Below are positions 11,546 to 21,568 of a stretch of DNA of 64,000 bases, one piece after another (positions within the stretch are counted from its first letter, which is position 1; each line of letters opens with the position of its first letter). Source of the DNA: Limnephilus marmoratus (Eukaryota; Arthropoda; Insecta; Trichoptera; Limnephilidae); NCBI GenBank assembly GCA_917880885.1, contig OU862906.1:63220665-63284664 (forward strand), written 5' to 3'. The notes beneath the pieces were generated by a model. The model searched no databases. It saw only the letters and a program-made list of their open reading frames with translations, and had not been told where the DNA came from. Position numbers and translations under genes: made by a program.

Positions 11546-11942
11546 TTATTCAAAATTTCATTTTTTATATATTACAAATATTAATTTTTGTATATTATAA
11601 GAACAATCAATCAAATTTGGTACCTATTAAAAATGCCTATAATTTAAAAAATCCATAGAATATTCTTTTGTCATAAAAAAAACAGCTGCTTATTAAATTT
11701 TCTTGGAAAACATTCATCAAACGCGCGAACTGTTAAACGTGCGAAGTTAAAATAATCAGTTTTCTAAAATTATCCAATTTTCTGCGCAGTTTTCTCAATT
11801 TTTATTTACGTAGGAACTTTCTACAAAGTATTAGAAAACTTTAAAAAAAGATGAATGAAATTGGTCGTATAAGTCATTCTGAAGTTATGGCGTGATCAAG
11901 GGAAACAGGGATTCTTATATATAAGCATTTTTATTATATATG
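11546..11942. other. No recognisable feature
   Basis: AT-rich; nothing recognised. Confidence 0.4.
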
Positions 11943-12094
11943 TTACTTAACATTAATTACGTCACAAACACGTATTTTGACCTTAACGCTATTTTTTGTA
12001 GTCTCTATTAATTTCGTAATGCGGAATTTTGTGACGTAATTAATGTTAAGTAACAGGCTGTTAGTAAACAATAAAAGATAGAGACTTGGCCCCC
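11943..12094 (+). repeat. Inverted-repeat module, copy 1
   Basis: Two 26-bp perfect arms (11943-11968 and 12028-12053, containing TTAATTACGTCACAAA and its complement) flank a 59-bp interior. A 41-bp flank ending GACTTGGCCCCC follows. Copy 2 at 12924-13063 has the same flank in the same direction but the interior in reverse. Confidence 0.85.
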
Positions 12095-12144
12095 AGATGG
12101 CTTTAAAAACGTATTTTCGAAAAATTTGGAGTTACGCAGTCTAC

Positions 12145-12188
12145 GAATTAATGCGACGATATATATATATATATCGTCGCATTAATTC
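12145..12188. repeat. TA-centred palindrome
   Basis: GAATTAATGCGACGAT and its reverse complement flank a TA run, making a 44-bp palindrome. The same arm sequence occurs alone near 13967-13985. Confidence 0.9.
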
Positions 12189-12199
12189 CTACCTTTCAT

Positions 12200-12223
12200 A
12201 CCTTTCTAATTTAAGTGTTATTG

Positions 12224-12269
<46 letters not shown>

Positions 12270-12293
12270 CAATAACACTTAAATTAGAAAGGT
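12200..12293. repeat. TA-centred palindrome (94 bp)
   Basis: About 26-bp perfect arms (ACCTTTCTAATTTAAGTG and onward) flank a (TA)n core of about 40 bp. Confidence 0.92.
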
Positions 12294-12499
12294 AAAGAAA
12301 CAATAAATAAATAAATATATAGGGGTTATCGTATCCCATAACTTTATCAAAACTAAAAGATCACACGGATGGCATTTCTAAGGTGTCACTTACACTATAA
12401 AATACAATCGTATTTTAATGAAAATGGGCACTTAAATGGAATGAAAACAATAATGTTGTGATCAAAAGGGTTTCTTTCATATTTATTTCATAATTATTT

Positions 12500-12923
12500 G
12501 ATGGTCACTTTCATATTGCATAAGAAAGATTCGCTCTAATGTAATCGCTTATAAATCTTTGTTTTTTTTTTCTCATTGTTTATTTTTTACACCTATTTAA
12601 AAAAAAAACCTAAGGACATGTATTTTTTTAAATTTTATATAACTAATGATACAATGAATGAGAGCATTTTGTCTGATCTCTCAACACTTTGTTATTAATT
12701 CATATATTTTTATCACTTATTATTTTGTCTGTTTATCATTTTATTTTTAAATTTTATGATTTTGCTTTTACTTAACTATTTTGCATGACCGATATTTGCG
12801 TGTGTTATTTTTATTAAATTGTGAAATTATTAACCCCGATACAGGCGAACCCTAGTGGGGTTAATAATTACATGCTAAAAATATATGTACATAAATTGTG
12901 AAGAAGCAATAAATAAATAAATA
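12500..12923 (+). repeat. LINE 3'-UTR remnant with AATA tail
   Basis: Untranslated-looking AT-rich sequence that ends in a small hairpin (AACCCCGAT...GGGGTT near 12832-12865) and then CAATAAATAAATAAATAA at 12907-12924, the simple-repeat tail seen on other LINE ends here. No coding part survives. Confidence 0.45.
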
Positions 12924-13063
12924 AATTACGTCACAAAATTCCGCATTACGAAATTAATAGAGACTACAAAAAATAGCGTTAAGGTCAAAATACGTGTTTG
13001 TGACGTAATTAATGTTAAGTAACAGGCTGTTAGTAAACAATAAAAGATAGAGACTTGGCCCCC
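12924..13063 (+). repeat. Inverted-repeat module, copy 2 (interior flipped)
   Basis: The arms lie at 12924-12937 (shortened) and 12997-13022. The interior at 12938-12996 is the exact reverse complement of 11969-12027, while the flank 13023-13063 is identical in direct orientation to 12054-12094. Confidence 0.85.
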
Positions 13064-13084
13064 TGGTCTTAAAATTAGTCCCGC

Positions 13085-13265
13085 ATCGACTAGTAAAACT
13101 CATTATTTAAAAAAAAATTATTATTATAAGCAATAATTATCAGCCTGAAACACTCATCCACATTGAAAAATCTTCCGAGAAAAGATACATGACGCCAACG
13201 GGACTTGAACCCGTGTCCTCTCGATTGCCGGTCGATTGCTCTTGACCACTGAGCTATGGCGGCTC
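13085..13265 (-). mobile_element. tRNA-derived SINE (SINE-D)
   Basis: The minus strand of 13190-13265 folds as a near-complete tRNA. It has an A-box-like GCTCAGTGGTCAAGAGC, a B-box GGGTTCAAGTCCC and an acceptor stem pairing 6 of 7. The anticodon loop CCGGCAA lacks the invariant U33. The downstream body ends in an A-rich run (plus-strand T/A-run near 13110-13125). I favour a SINE over a functional tRNA because of the loop defect and the attached tail. Confidence 0.6.
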
Positions 13266-13318
13266 TGTGCTATGCATAAAAATTTGTGCTATGCATAAAC
13301 TTTGTGCTATGCATAAAA
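13266..13318 (+). repeat. Short tandem repeat, ~20-bp unit x ~2.6
   Basis: TGTGCTATGCATAAA recurs three times with small spacer changes, immediately next to the SINE-D head. Confidence 0.85.
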
Positions 13319-13949
13319 AAATCTTGTCTTAAAACGTTAGTTTTACAATTAAAAATAATAAAAAAAAAATTGACTTTTTAGATAAACACAAATTAGGAAA
13401 CTGCACCATGGTGCACATTTTTACTCGCGAATACTTCGAAACTCCTTAATTCCACATACTTTATTTTATTTACCATTTCAGGTCTTATTTAACTTCAAAA
13501 TTATTCGTATTATTACTATTGTGCTCTTATGCTTTGTGTACTAAGTACTATTATGTTTATCCTGTTATTCTTACATACTGAGACTAAATATAAAAGTCAA
13601 TTTGGATTTTACTGAGTAATTCATAAAATAAATATTGCAGTTCTGTATTGTTGTGTTTTATTTTTTTAATGTAAAATTCCTATCTCCCAAGTCTTCTGCT
13701 AGTGTTCATAAAACTGTTCACAGAAAAGTACGTCGGATCCTTTGTAAAATACGTATCTCCATTCTCGGTTTTTATGTAAACTTCCTAACTCCGATTTGAA
13801 ATAGAAATCCTTAACTTACAAAAGTTAAATGATTAAAAATGAATTTTGAAATATGTTATATGTTCGGAACATAAATAAAAACAACGACACGTCTTTTATT
13901 TTTTTTTCACTAGGAGGTTTTTTGTGCCTCCTGTAAAATTTTACATTTG
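13319..13949. other. No recognisable feature
   Basis: AT-rich; nothing recognised. Confidence 0.4.
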
Positions 13950-14545
13950 GTGGTTACGCATTCTACGAATTAATGCGACGATATATGGATAAGCGAGGAC
14001 CCGGCTTACATTCGATGCAATTTAAAGAAAGAATTCTGTTCATTGAAATGCTTTTGGACACATACATTTTTTTGCTTTTCCGTCTCGCACACAAATAAAT
14101 CAGAAGGTTTTCCGATGCGTGAGCAGGCCACACAGCTGTACGTGAGAAGCATGGGTTTTCCAAATTTACCCCCTGCTATCCCTTACCGCTACTACATCTC
14201 TTTGGAATCCCACCACCTGCCCCTCCTTCTGCCCCTCCCTCGTCCCTAACCCCACCGTTACCCCTCTTCACCTCCCCCGCCTTCCACCTCTCCAGTGAAC
14301 CCCCTTTCTCCTTCGCTTCCTTCCCCCTCGCGGTTTCCCCTCCCCCTTCCGCCTTCCCTCCCTGCCTTTAAATACACACATTTTTCAAACTCGCGCGCCA
14401 CTTATTGTAAAATTTGTACATAATTTTCTTAATGCCAGAGCTCACCTTCGAAACCTTTGTGGGTGTGCGCACAACAAATCACCAAAATTTCATCGCAATC
14501 AGATAAATAGTATCGGAACGCATGGACAAACACAAAAACATTGAT
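13950..14545 (+). repeat. Pyrimidine-rich insect repeat (family K), copy 2
   Basis: It contains TTTTCCGATGCGTGAGCAGG, a C/T-rich 200-bp block, CTTAATGCCAGAGCTC and the terminal block AATTTCATCGCAATCAGAT followed by GGAACGCATGGACAAACAC. The same order appears inverted at 58600-59000. No coding sequence. Confidence 0.6.
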
Positions 14546-15544
14546 TTTTACTTGTAAAGATTTTACTGATAAATAGTTCGATATTTGAAACGTGTGTTTC
14601 TTTTATTTAATTTTTTGACAGATTTGATAATTAGCTAATTCGGCTTCACAAGCTACGATTAGTTATAATATAATACATTGTGTCAATAATATTTAATATT
14701 ACTCCCCTCAATCAATATTCGAAAAAGCTTTCCATTCAGGAATCAAAGGTTTCGTTCACCTAGTCTAGTAAATAATCTTTATTTGATAATATGTTCTATC
14801 CTCCAGAGGCGGCTCTTGTGTGTGTGTGAACATTAAAAAAAACTAAAATTTGGCTATTATTTTGACTGAAAATGTTTCATAAATATTTTTCAAATTTCTT
14901 TTAAAAAGCAAGCCTACATTTTTTAATCTTTTTGGTTGCAACGTAACAAGATAGTAAATGGTTTTCCGGATAACTGGAATTGATTATCGCCAACGTGACG
15001 TTCACACATAATATTGCAGCCCGGAACAATCCTGAGAATTGCACTCGTACCAGTCAAATAAATTTTGAAGTCATTAGGTGCAGTAAGTAATGCAATCAAA
15101 CCAAACTCATTGAACAATTATTTACCCTAGGACGGGCTCTTTTGGGGTCAGTTTCCCGGGCGACTGAACACTGTACAGAGGGTGGCTTTGCCTCTGATTT
15201 TACCTAGTCCCTACACATGAAATATTTGCGGGTTAGGCGATTTGTCTTTCTGATATTCCCACTGTTGAAAATAAAATCTCTGAATGCTGTACTCAACGAT
15301 TGTCGTACCAGTTACAGTTTTCGGTTACCTTTCATTCTAGTTAACCATCTATCTGTACAAGAGTATATATAAAAATTTAGGTTCCATATGTTTGTGTCCG
15401 CAAATTTTGGAAAGTAATCGATCGATTGACTTAAAAATTTTACAGGACATATTTTAGCAGAAGAGTATTTCTGTATTATATAATGGTAAACTCTGGAGTC
15501 ATGAAATTTGTATAAAAAAATATTACATATGGTGCGCGAGTGGT
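14546..15544. other. No recognisable feature
   Basis: About 1 kb with no recognised coding or repeat signal. Confidence 0.4.
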
Positions 15545-15757
15545 TCGAAAATGTGTTTATTTCATATATTTTAGCGACGGAGGGAAGGAAGGAGGGGGAC
15601 GGTAACGAAGGAGGTGGGGTTCGCGGGAAGGGCGACGAGGGAGGGGGAAGGCCGGGAAGGTAGAAGGGAACAGGGATGAACGGGAAAGGACATGTAGGGA
15701 GAAACAATTTATTTATTTGAATGGTATTGCCACGCATGCCGGGTACCAGCTAGTATT
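15545..15757 (-). repeat. Pyrimidine-rich insect repeat (family K), copy 3
   Basis: The minus strand starts ACTAGCTGGTACCCGGCATG and runs into a C/T-rich block, matching 11350-11545 in inverted orientation. The long minus frame over it (15312-15737) is proline/serine-rich only because of that composition. Confidence 0.65.
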
Positions 15758-15929
15758 ATATGAAAATATGTAGGTATTTGATTACAAGTTCATTACAGAT
15801 TACAGATATTTGATCACGGATTACAGTATAACATATGTTCTCTAAAACGAGTGACATGTGTTCTTAATAACGACTTTGCATTTGCATTATTAAAACATCA
15901 ATGAATAACAGATCAATGCTAATGGTAAG
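15758..15929. other. No recognisable feature
   Basis: Short spacer; nothing recognised. Confidence 0.4.
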
Positions 15930-16275
15930 GCTTGTCTAGGTCTTGGCGGCGGATGCGTCTGCCCACTTACTGAATGGCGGGCCGGATCGGGAGAGAGAGA
16001 GTTGTTGGAGGACGATTTTGCCTCTCCCGCAGGACTCTCTCAACCCATCGCCTTGCACAGCAGTGAAAGCGATGAATTCATACGTAGTAAGTCACTCCAT
16101 GACACACCGGCTCCTTAATTTCTCTCTGCAGTTTTTCTTCCAAGAATATTTTCTCCTTCCTTTCCTTTTAAAGACCCTCCATAGCTCCACACAGTATCCA
16201 CAAAGAAGACATATGTCACGAGTGAAATTATTTGCCTTAGGGCCTCCCGTGTGGGGCCATTGTAAAAAAAAACAA
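15930..16275 (+). mobile_element. Short non-autonomous LINE derivative (copy G)
   Basis: It matches the family from GGCGGATGCGTCTGCCCA through CATCGCCTTGCAC to the 3' hairpin region CCTTAGGGCCTCC and an A-run (about 16264). The 5' leader is missing. Confidence 0.75.
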
Positions 16276-16621
16276 CACCGCAACCATTTTGCTGTTCAAA
16301 ATCCAATGCATATTTCAAAATGTTAACGTGTGAAAGTTACTTTATTGTATTACACAGCTTGAAGCTTTTGACACCCCTTTGAACCATTTTAACACAAAAA
16401 ATTATGCCTGAACACAAATCATAAATTTAGCGCAGAATACATTGCAAAATGTATCACGAAGTGTACCTGGAATTATTGTTACTTTTAAACTTCTTGAATT
16501 TCCTTCGATAAATGTAATGAGGTTGTGATATATTTTCAAAAATGCGGAATTATGAATTGATTGAAAAAAATAAGTACATAATGAAAGAAGCATATAAATT
16601 GTTTATATTTTTATTTATTTT
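16276..16621. other. No recognisable feature
   Basis: AT-rich; nothing recognised. Confidence 0.4.
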
Positions 16622-16790
16622 ACTAGCTGACCCGACGAATTTCATACCGCCTCAGAATCAATAACCGATGAATTCATTTTTTTTTTTATTAAGTTATCGA
16701 TGCCCAACTGTTTGTGTTTTGTTTTTGTCAGTAACAGAGATGGCGTTGTGTACGGATTTATATTTTTTGTGGTTTTCTTACTTTTCCACA
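16622..16790 (+). repeat. Family-K repeat fragment
   Basis: ACTAGCTGACCCGACGAATT matches the start of the family-K repeats. The copy is cut short where the LINE derivative at 16793 begins. Confidence 0.5.
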
Positions 16791-16792
16791 AG

Positions 16793-17205
16793 GAAGCGGG
16801 TACGGGTGCCGCCGCCCGGGAACCATTTATTGGATAACCAAGACCTCTGCCATAGGTCACCCCAAGTGGTTCACTACGTTTGGTGATTTAGCAGGGGGGC
16901 CCGGGATCATGGGATGACTTTTGTGAGGGGCTTGGTGGCGGATGCGTCTGCCCACATGCTGCGTGGCAGGCCGGATCGAGATAGATTGGTTGAGGGAGAC
17001 CTTTTGACCTTTCTAGCCGGATTTTCTCAATCAATGGGTCGAAAGGTCTAGGTAAAAGGTCAATTCCGGTCAAATCAATAGCCTTGCACCGCAGTTGGAG
17101 GGATGGATTTACTCTCGGATACATTGACCTCCAGATTCCTACCCACCTCTCATGACTTTTTCCTATCCTACCCTTCTTTAAAAGACCCTCCGCACAAAAA
17201 ATCGC
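16793..17205 (+). mobile_element. Short non-autonomous LINE derivative (copy B)
   Basis: It carries the full GC-rich 5' leader (GGAAGCGGGTACGGGTGCCG), the GGTCACCCCAAGTGG and GTTTGGTGATTTAGCAGG blocks, the GGATGCGTCTGCCCA block and the late AAAGACCCTCC. It stops before the terminal hairpin. Confidence 0.8.
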
Positions 17206-17980
17206 AAAACCCTGGTTCGGATATAAATTGCAAAGAAGTCATTATCATTACATTATTTATTTAATAAATTTAATGGGGTTTTACTGCAAAAGAAAAAACA
17301 TTAAGATCATTTTTTTAGATCTAGAGACAGTCGAATTTGCCCTATCAAAGAAAAGAAGAAGAAGAAAAATAATGTGGGAATCTTAACGACGTAAGTGAAG
17401 AAAGCGTGTAAATAAATATGCAACCGCCGCGCGGTGTATTGGACGGACGTATGGTCGAATTCACCCTAGCAGGCTTGGAGATTCGACCTTTCCGCTGGGT
17501 TTATTTTAATTAATTCCGAAGAACGTGTTACTAATGTTTAAGATGTTCTTAAATGAATACCTCCCGAAGTTATTAAATCATCGTCTAGAAAAATAAAATC
17601 TGGTGCTCACCGTTAACTTTAGTTGTACAACGTGTTACAATTTTATAAAGGCTTTGTACGTTAAAAAATGATGGTAAGGTACTGTTTTTTAAATCTAAAA
17701 TATAAATAACTTGCATCCCTTGTGAGGCATGTAAATAAAAGGATAATTTAATTACGAATTCGGCGAAATAAATTAAAATGTGAGCCTCGGGCAAACCCTG
17801 AAAAACGTGGTTATGTCTCGCCTTAAATAAGCCTTTTGGTATAATATTAAATTATTTTAGATCATTCGTAGCTGCGATTTTTTTTTAACATTTTGAAGTG
17901 TTCGTAAGACATGCAATGTTGCATGTTATTTTTTAACTATCCATGAACAAGATAAAATTGGTGTAACTGTAAGTAACCAG
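17206..17980. other. No recognisable feature
   Basis: AT-rich; nothing recognised. Confidence 0.4.
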
Positions 17981-18321
17981 CACAGGTATGGGGCTTCATC
18001 GAAGCCAGACTTAACCTCTTACAACCTGGGCGTACTGTACAGAGTCCGCAGATACATAATTGCTGTACAAATCGGAAGTGCGCCCCACTGTTGAATTTGG
18101 CAGTCAGCTCTGGTCTGGACCTCCAAAATATCTGAAAAATCCTCGACTTTGTGCTGAAACGGGCGGTATATTTGATAGGGTTCCATGACAGTTCATCCTG
18201 CGACAATTCATCCGGCGACAGGTTATCCTGCGACAGTTCATCCGGCCGACAGTTCATCCTGCCGACAGTTCATCCTGCCGACAGTTCATCCCGCCGACAA
18301 TTCATCCGGCGACAATTCATC

Positions 18322-18374
18322 CTGACAATTCAACCTAACCTAATCTAACCTAACCTAACCTAACCTAACCTATA
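18322..18374 (-). repeat. Interstitial TTAGG-type telomeric repeat
   Basis: The plus strand shows about eight near-perfect CCTAA units. It lies just inside the left arm of the foldback element, so it is part of a mobile element and not a chromosome end. TTAGG is the usual arthropod telomere unit. Confidence 0.85.
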
Positions 18375-18537
18375 AGTATAACCTATAAGTATAAGTATGT
18401 CGTATTTTGTTATGCACGCATGCTTCTTCGGAGAGTCTAAATTATTGTTAGTAAAAATATTTTTACAGCGGATTTCCACTCAAGATGCCTTCAGATATAA
18501 ATATATCGCTTTTGGTTGTACGGCCGTATATTATTAT

Positions 18538-18752
18538 TTTTTTTTTATTTATTTTTTTTTTTTTAAAAAGAAAGACAAACATTCCCGGGTTACGAATAAC
18601 CCAACAATGTTTGAAAATCTCCTACTACCACCACAGAAAGCCGAAAATGTTGCTTGTGTTGTGGTGGAGGACTTAGCCAGCCGAGGAATCGAACACGCGA
18701 CGCCCAGGTGGGACCCAAGTGCTATGCCCACTCAACCACTGACCAGTCCTCT
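18538..18752 (-). mobile_element. tRNA-derived SINE-C, copy 1
   Basis: The minus-strand head contains GGTCAGTGGTTGAGTGGGC (A-box side) and GTGTTCGATTCCTCGGC (B-box). The body contains CACCACAACACAAGC, TAGGAGATTTTCAAAC and GGTTATTCGTAACCCGGGAA, followed by an A-tail seen as T-runs at 18538-18563. Copies C2-C4 are at 52705, 59345 and 63238. Confidence 0.8.
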
Positions 18753-19240
18753 TTGCATACTTACTTAATAAAAATCTTCTAAATGATCAGGCAGGATGAA
18801 TTGTCGCCGGATGAATTGTCGGCGGGATGAACTGTCGGCAGGATGAACTGTCGGTAGGATGAACTGTCGGCCGGATGAACTGTCGCAGGATGAACTGTCG
18901 CCGGATGAATTGTCGCAGGACGAATTGTCGGGTCACCATTTGATAGATTCTCCCATCTTAACAAACGGATTGCAATCTTTAGAGGGAATGCTATCCATGT
19001 TCTACTGGTCAATGGAAAATGCTCCGAGGAACTAGCGTCATTGATCCCTTCGGCCCGGTGCATAGTCGGGAAACACGCCAAACGCGTGCACAACATACGG
19101 GTATGTACGTAAACGGTTGACGTTTGTCACATGAGAACGGGTCGCTTCTTCGACGTTTCCTCCTTGGTCTCGTCAAGACCAATGTTCACTCCTTCCTCTC
19201 ATCAAAAAGACCCTCCACACACCATCACAGATGTCATAAA

Positions 19241-19528
19241 TTATTTTCATCAGGACCTCCTGTGTGGAGTTAATAAAAAAATAATATTGAAATCTAACGA
19301 AAGACAAAAATCCTGAGCGAAACCGATTGGTACAACTATTAAGCACTCGAAATATATAAAAGCATAGTTTCTCCAATTAAATTATTTTCCTAAAGGCCCC
19401 TCCTGTGTGGAGTTAATAAAACAAAATTATAATAATATTGGAATCTAACGAACGACGAAAATCCTGAGCGAAACCGATTGGTAAAACTATTTAGCACACA
19501 AAATATATAAAAGCATAGTTTTCCCTAT
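19241..19528 (+). repeat. Tandem duplication of a LINE 3' end plus flank (~140-bp unit x 2)
   Basis: Unit 1 (19241-19381) and unit 2 (19382-19528) both run from TTATTTTC through CTCCTGTGTGGAGTTAATAA to AAAATATATAAAAGCATAG-like sequence, with about 85-90% identity by eye. The unit includes the LINE 3' terminus and non-LINE flank. Confidence 0.85.
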
Positions 19529-19915
19529 TTAAGGTATTCATTTCGTATTAATAATATATTTAATAAATGCTTACGTCGTTGTACATAATATAATCGTCAA
19601 TCACAAAATGTAGATTGAATCTTTGATCGCTATTTTGCCACGGAGTTTAAAGTATCGTGTTGGTCGCAAGTCGCAAGGAGCAAGTCAGATATGCGTAAAT
19701 CAGTTTTGCAAGGGTACGATTTTTTACAATCAAATAATGGAATAAAGTATTGTGAATGAAAAGCAGAACGAACCCTACACGGTTCTCCAAGTAATAAAAA
19801 TATTTTTCTTATTTATTCCCCATGGTTATTCTCTTTAAATTATTCATTTCCTACATCATTTTCTAAAAGTTTGCATGTCTTCAAAATTTACTCTAACCTC
19901 ACCACTTGTTTTATT
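19529..19915. other. No recognisable feature
   Basis: AT-rich; nothing recognised. Confidence 0.4.
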
Positions 19916-19916
19916 T

Positions 19917-20089
19917 TATTTATTTTTAACTTTATAAGTAAAATCTCAAATTATAATATTTAATTAAATGAAGACAATATTGAAAAATGAAGAGTTGGGT
20001 TCGAGTTCCAAAGGTGCCAATATCTTTTTCAGATTTTTCTGTCTGTAGATTTTTGATTGAGTTTCGCTAATAGTGTCTTCATTTTTTTT
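19917..20089. mobile_element. SINE-B fragments, head to head
   Basis: The left part (about 19925-19980) is the minus-strand 3' portion of SINE-B (AAAATCTCAAATTATAATAT, AATGAAGACAATATT). The right part (about 19993-20082) is a plus-strand copy with a B-box remnant GGGTTCGAGTTCC and the body through GAGTTTCGCTAATAGTGTC. The full version is at 34555-34740. Confidence 0.6.
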
Positions 20090-20146
20090 TTTAGATTAAC
20101 TCCACACAGGAGGCCTTGAGGAAAATAATTTCCCTCAGGGCCTATG

Positions 20147-20843
20147 TCATCTGGGATGCTGGGTGGAGGGTCTTTTGGAGGAGAGGAAGGAATGAACATT
20201 GGTCTTGAAGAGACCCATGTTGTAGGAAGGAGGAAACACATAAGAACGAGTCGAAGAAACGACCCTTTCTCATGTGACAAATATTGGGCACGCGTTTGGC
20301 GTGTTTCCCGACTATCCACCGGTGCCGAAGGGATCAATGATGCTAGTTCCTCAGAGAATCTTCCATTGTAATACCGGTAGAACAAGGATATCATTCCCAC
20401 CCGACGCCTGTGCTCTAAAGATTGCAATCCGTCTGTTAAGATGGGAGAATCTATCAAACAGACCGCCCGTTTCTGCACAGAGTCGAGGGTATTTTTCAGG
20501 TATTTTGGAGCTCCAGACCAAAGGTGGCTGCCAAATTCAACCATGGGGCGTACTTGCGATTTGTACAGGGTTAGCAGTTGTGCACTATTAAAGTATCTGC
20601 GGTACGTACGTATACAGTACGCTATAATAGTACCCTATACAGTACGCCCAGTTTCTGGGAGGCTAACTTTACTCTGGCTTCGATGGAGCCCCCATACCTG
20701 AGCTGGTCACTTAGGGTTACACCAAGCATATTAATGGAGGGCCTGTTCGGAAGATTGCCTCCGTTGAAAGAGAGTAGATTTTCATTTCGATCCCTGTAAG
20801 ACGTAATCAGACAAGATTGGGTCTTTGAAACATTAAATTCAAC
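20147..20843 (-). pseudogene. LINE RT C-terminal (thumb/tail) region
   Basis: It reads VEFNVSKTQSCLITSYRDRN, LRYGGS..., VRPMVEFGSHLWSGAPKYL, DSVQKRAVCLIDSPILTDG and, after frame changes, the VSSRPMF/SSPPKDPP tail. Sister copies at 17981, 56794 and 59941 have the same order. A short tandem insertion near 20600-20640 (TACGTACGTATACAGTAC) is unique to this copy. Confidence 0.85.
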
Positions 20844-20918
20844 GAGATTATTTTTATTTTTGTTTTGAAAAGTTTTATTTTTCGGTGTATATTTGTTACT
20901 TTAATTTAAAATTTTTTT

Positions 20919-20953
20919 GCGACCGGTTTCGACACGTCCGTATCATTACGAGC
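20919..20953 (-). ncRNA. Hammerhead-ribozyme relic in left Penelope arm
   Basis: The minus strand has TCGAAACCGGTCGC preceded by ACGG/ACGTG pairing, but the CUGANGA core reads TAATGA, so cleavage is doubtful. Its mirror copy is at 21481-21514. Confidence 0.45.
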
Positions 20954-21115
20954 AAACTTAAAACTAACTTTAAAATTCTATACAAGTACACAATTAATTA
21001 GGCGGGGGTAGTGGGAGGGGGGAATTTGGTGGAGGGGGAGGACGGTGGGAGGAGTCAAAATTACATGGAAACATCGTAAGCAGAGGTGATTTACGTGGTG
21101 CTATTATTTTATTAA

Positions 21116-21568
21116 CTAAATTAATTTTAGATTTATTTTTTTGTTGATTTCTAAAGTTTCTAACGCGCACAAATTAAAATATGAATTTACATTGCAATGT
21201 TTAAACTTAGTTTTTTCTTTTATGAAGCTATGACCTGTCTCTATGAGATGGTTAGCAAACTCTGAGTAGTTGTTATTTCGTAAACAAAGTTCATGTTCCC
21301 TAATTCTGGTTTTAAAATTTCTAGTAGTCATTCCTACATATTGCGCGTCACAATCGTTGCATTCTAAAGTGTATATCCCGTTTTTTTCAAATTTATTAGA
21401 AATATCCTTGTTATTAATCATTTTTTTTATTTTAGAATTAGTATAGAAAGCTGGAGACTTCGTTAATGAGAGTGGAGAGATCGTTAATGATACGGACGTG
21501 TCGAAACCGGTCGCAAAAAAATTTAAAATTAAAGTAACATATGTACATCGAAAAATAAAACTTTTCAA
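21116..21568 (-). pseudogene. Penelope-type GIY-YIG endonuclease domain (150 residues)
   Basis: Around residue 64 the frame reads GIYTLECNDCDAQYVGMTTR: the GIY and Y(V/I)G halves of the motif with a CxxC pair between. FKTRIREHE follows with the conserved Arg and His, then FANHLIETGHSF, and ALETLEI with the conserved Glu near the end. This is the C-terminal nuclease of Penelope-like elements, which cuts DNA for retrotransposition. The frame is open, but the first 45 or so residues come from the terminal repeat and the upstream RT is missing. The ORF itself is intact, though the element is not. Confidence 0.85.
21481..21514 (+). ncRNA. Hammerhead-ribozyme relic in right Penelope arm
   Basis: This is the inverted counterpart of 20919-20953, ending in GTCGAAACCGGTCGC on the plus strand. 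The core is degenerate (GTTAATGA). Confidence 0.45.

Larger units (their letters stand above)
18179..18937. mobile_element. Foldback/Mutator-like non-autonomous DNA element, copy 1
   Basis: The ends are inverted: GGTTCCATGACAGTTCATCC on the left and GGTGACCCGACAATTCGTCC on the right read inward. Each arm is built of 13-16-bp iterations of GACAATTCATCC(G/T)GC (18186-18330 and 18788-18930). The element is flanked by the perfect 9-bp direct repeat ATTTGATAG (18170-18178 and 18938-18946) and interrupts a LINE tail whose uninterrupted sequence is known from sister copies. A 9-bp duplication and iterated TIRs suggest the Mutator superfamily. The interior holds a TTAGG-type tract and a SINE and has no transposase. 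Confidence 0.85.
17981..19275 (+). pseudogene. Main LINE (family M) RT tail, copy T1, split by a foldback element
   Basis: The first part (17981-18178) reads LGVLY, VEFGSQ and onward into the SVQKR/RLIDS region with frame breaks. The second part (18947-19275) continues with LPSLTNGLQSLE-like sequence, the SREKRQTRA equivalent, MRTGRFFD and the 3' hairpin remnant (CCTCCTGTGTGGAG at 19255-19268). Together they match the C-terminus of the LINE at 20090-23989. The 759-bp insertion at 18179-18937 lies between them with a perfect target duplication. The copy is 5'-truncated and non-functional. Confidence 0.85.

Noticed and set aside
13190..13265. Functional tRNA gene on the minus strand
   Set aside because: The fold is good but the anticodon loop lacks U33 and an A-tailed body follows, so a SINE is more likely.
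15312..15737. 141-residue minus-strand protein
   Set aside because: Pro/Ser-rich only because it is read through a pyrimidine-rich repeat that recurs elsewhere without the frame.
18322..18374. True telomere or chromosome end
   Set aside because: Only about eight units, enclosed in a mobile element and followed by ordinary sequence on both sides.
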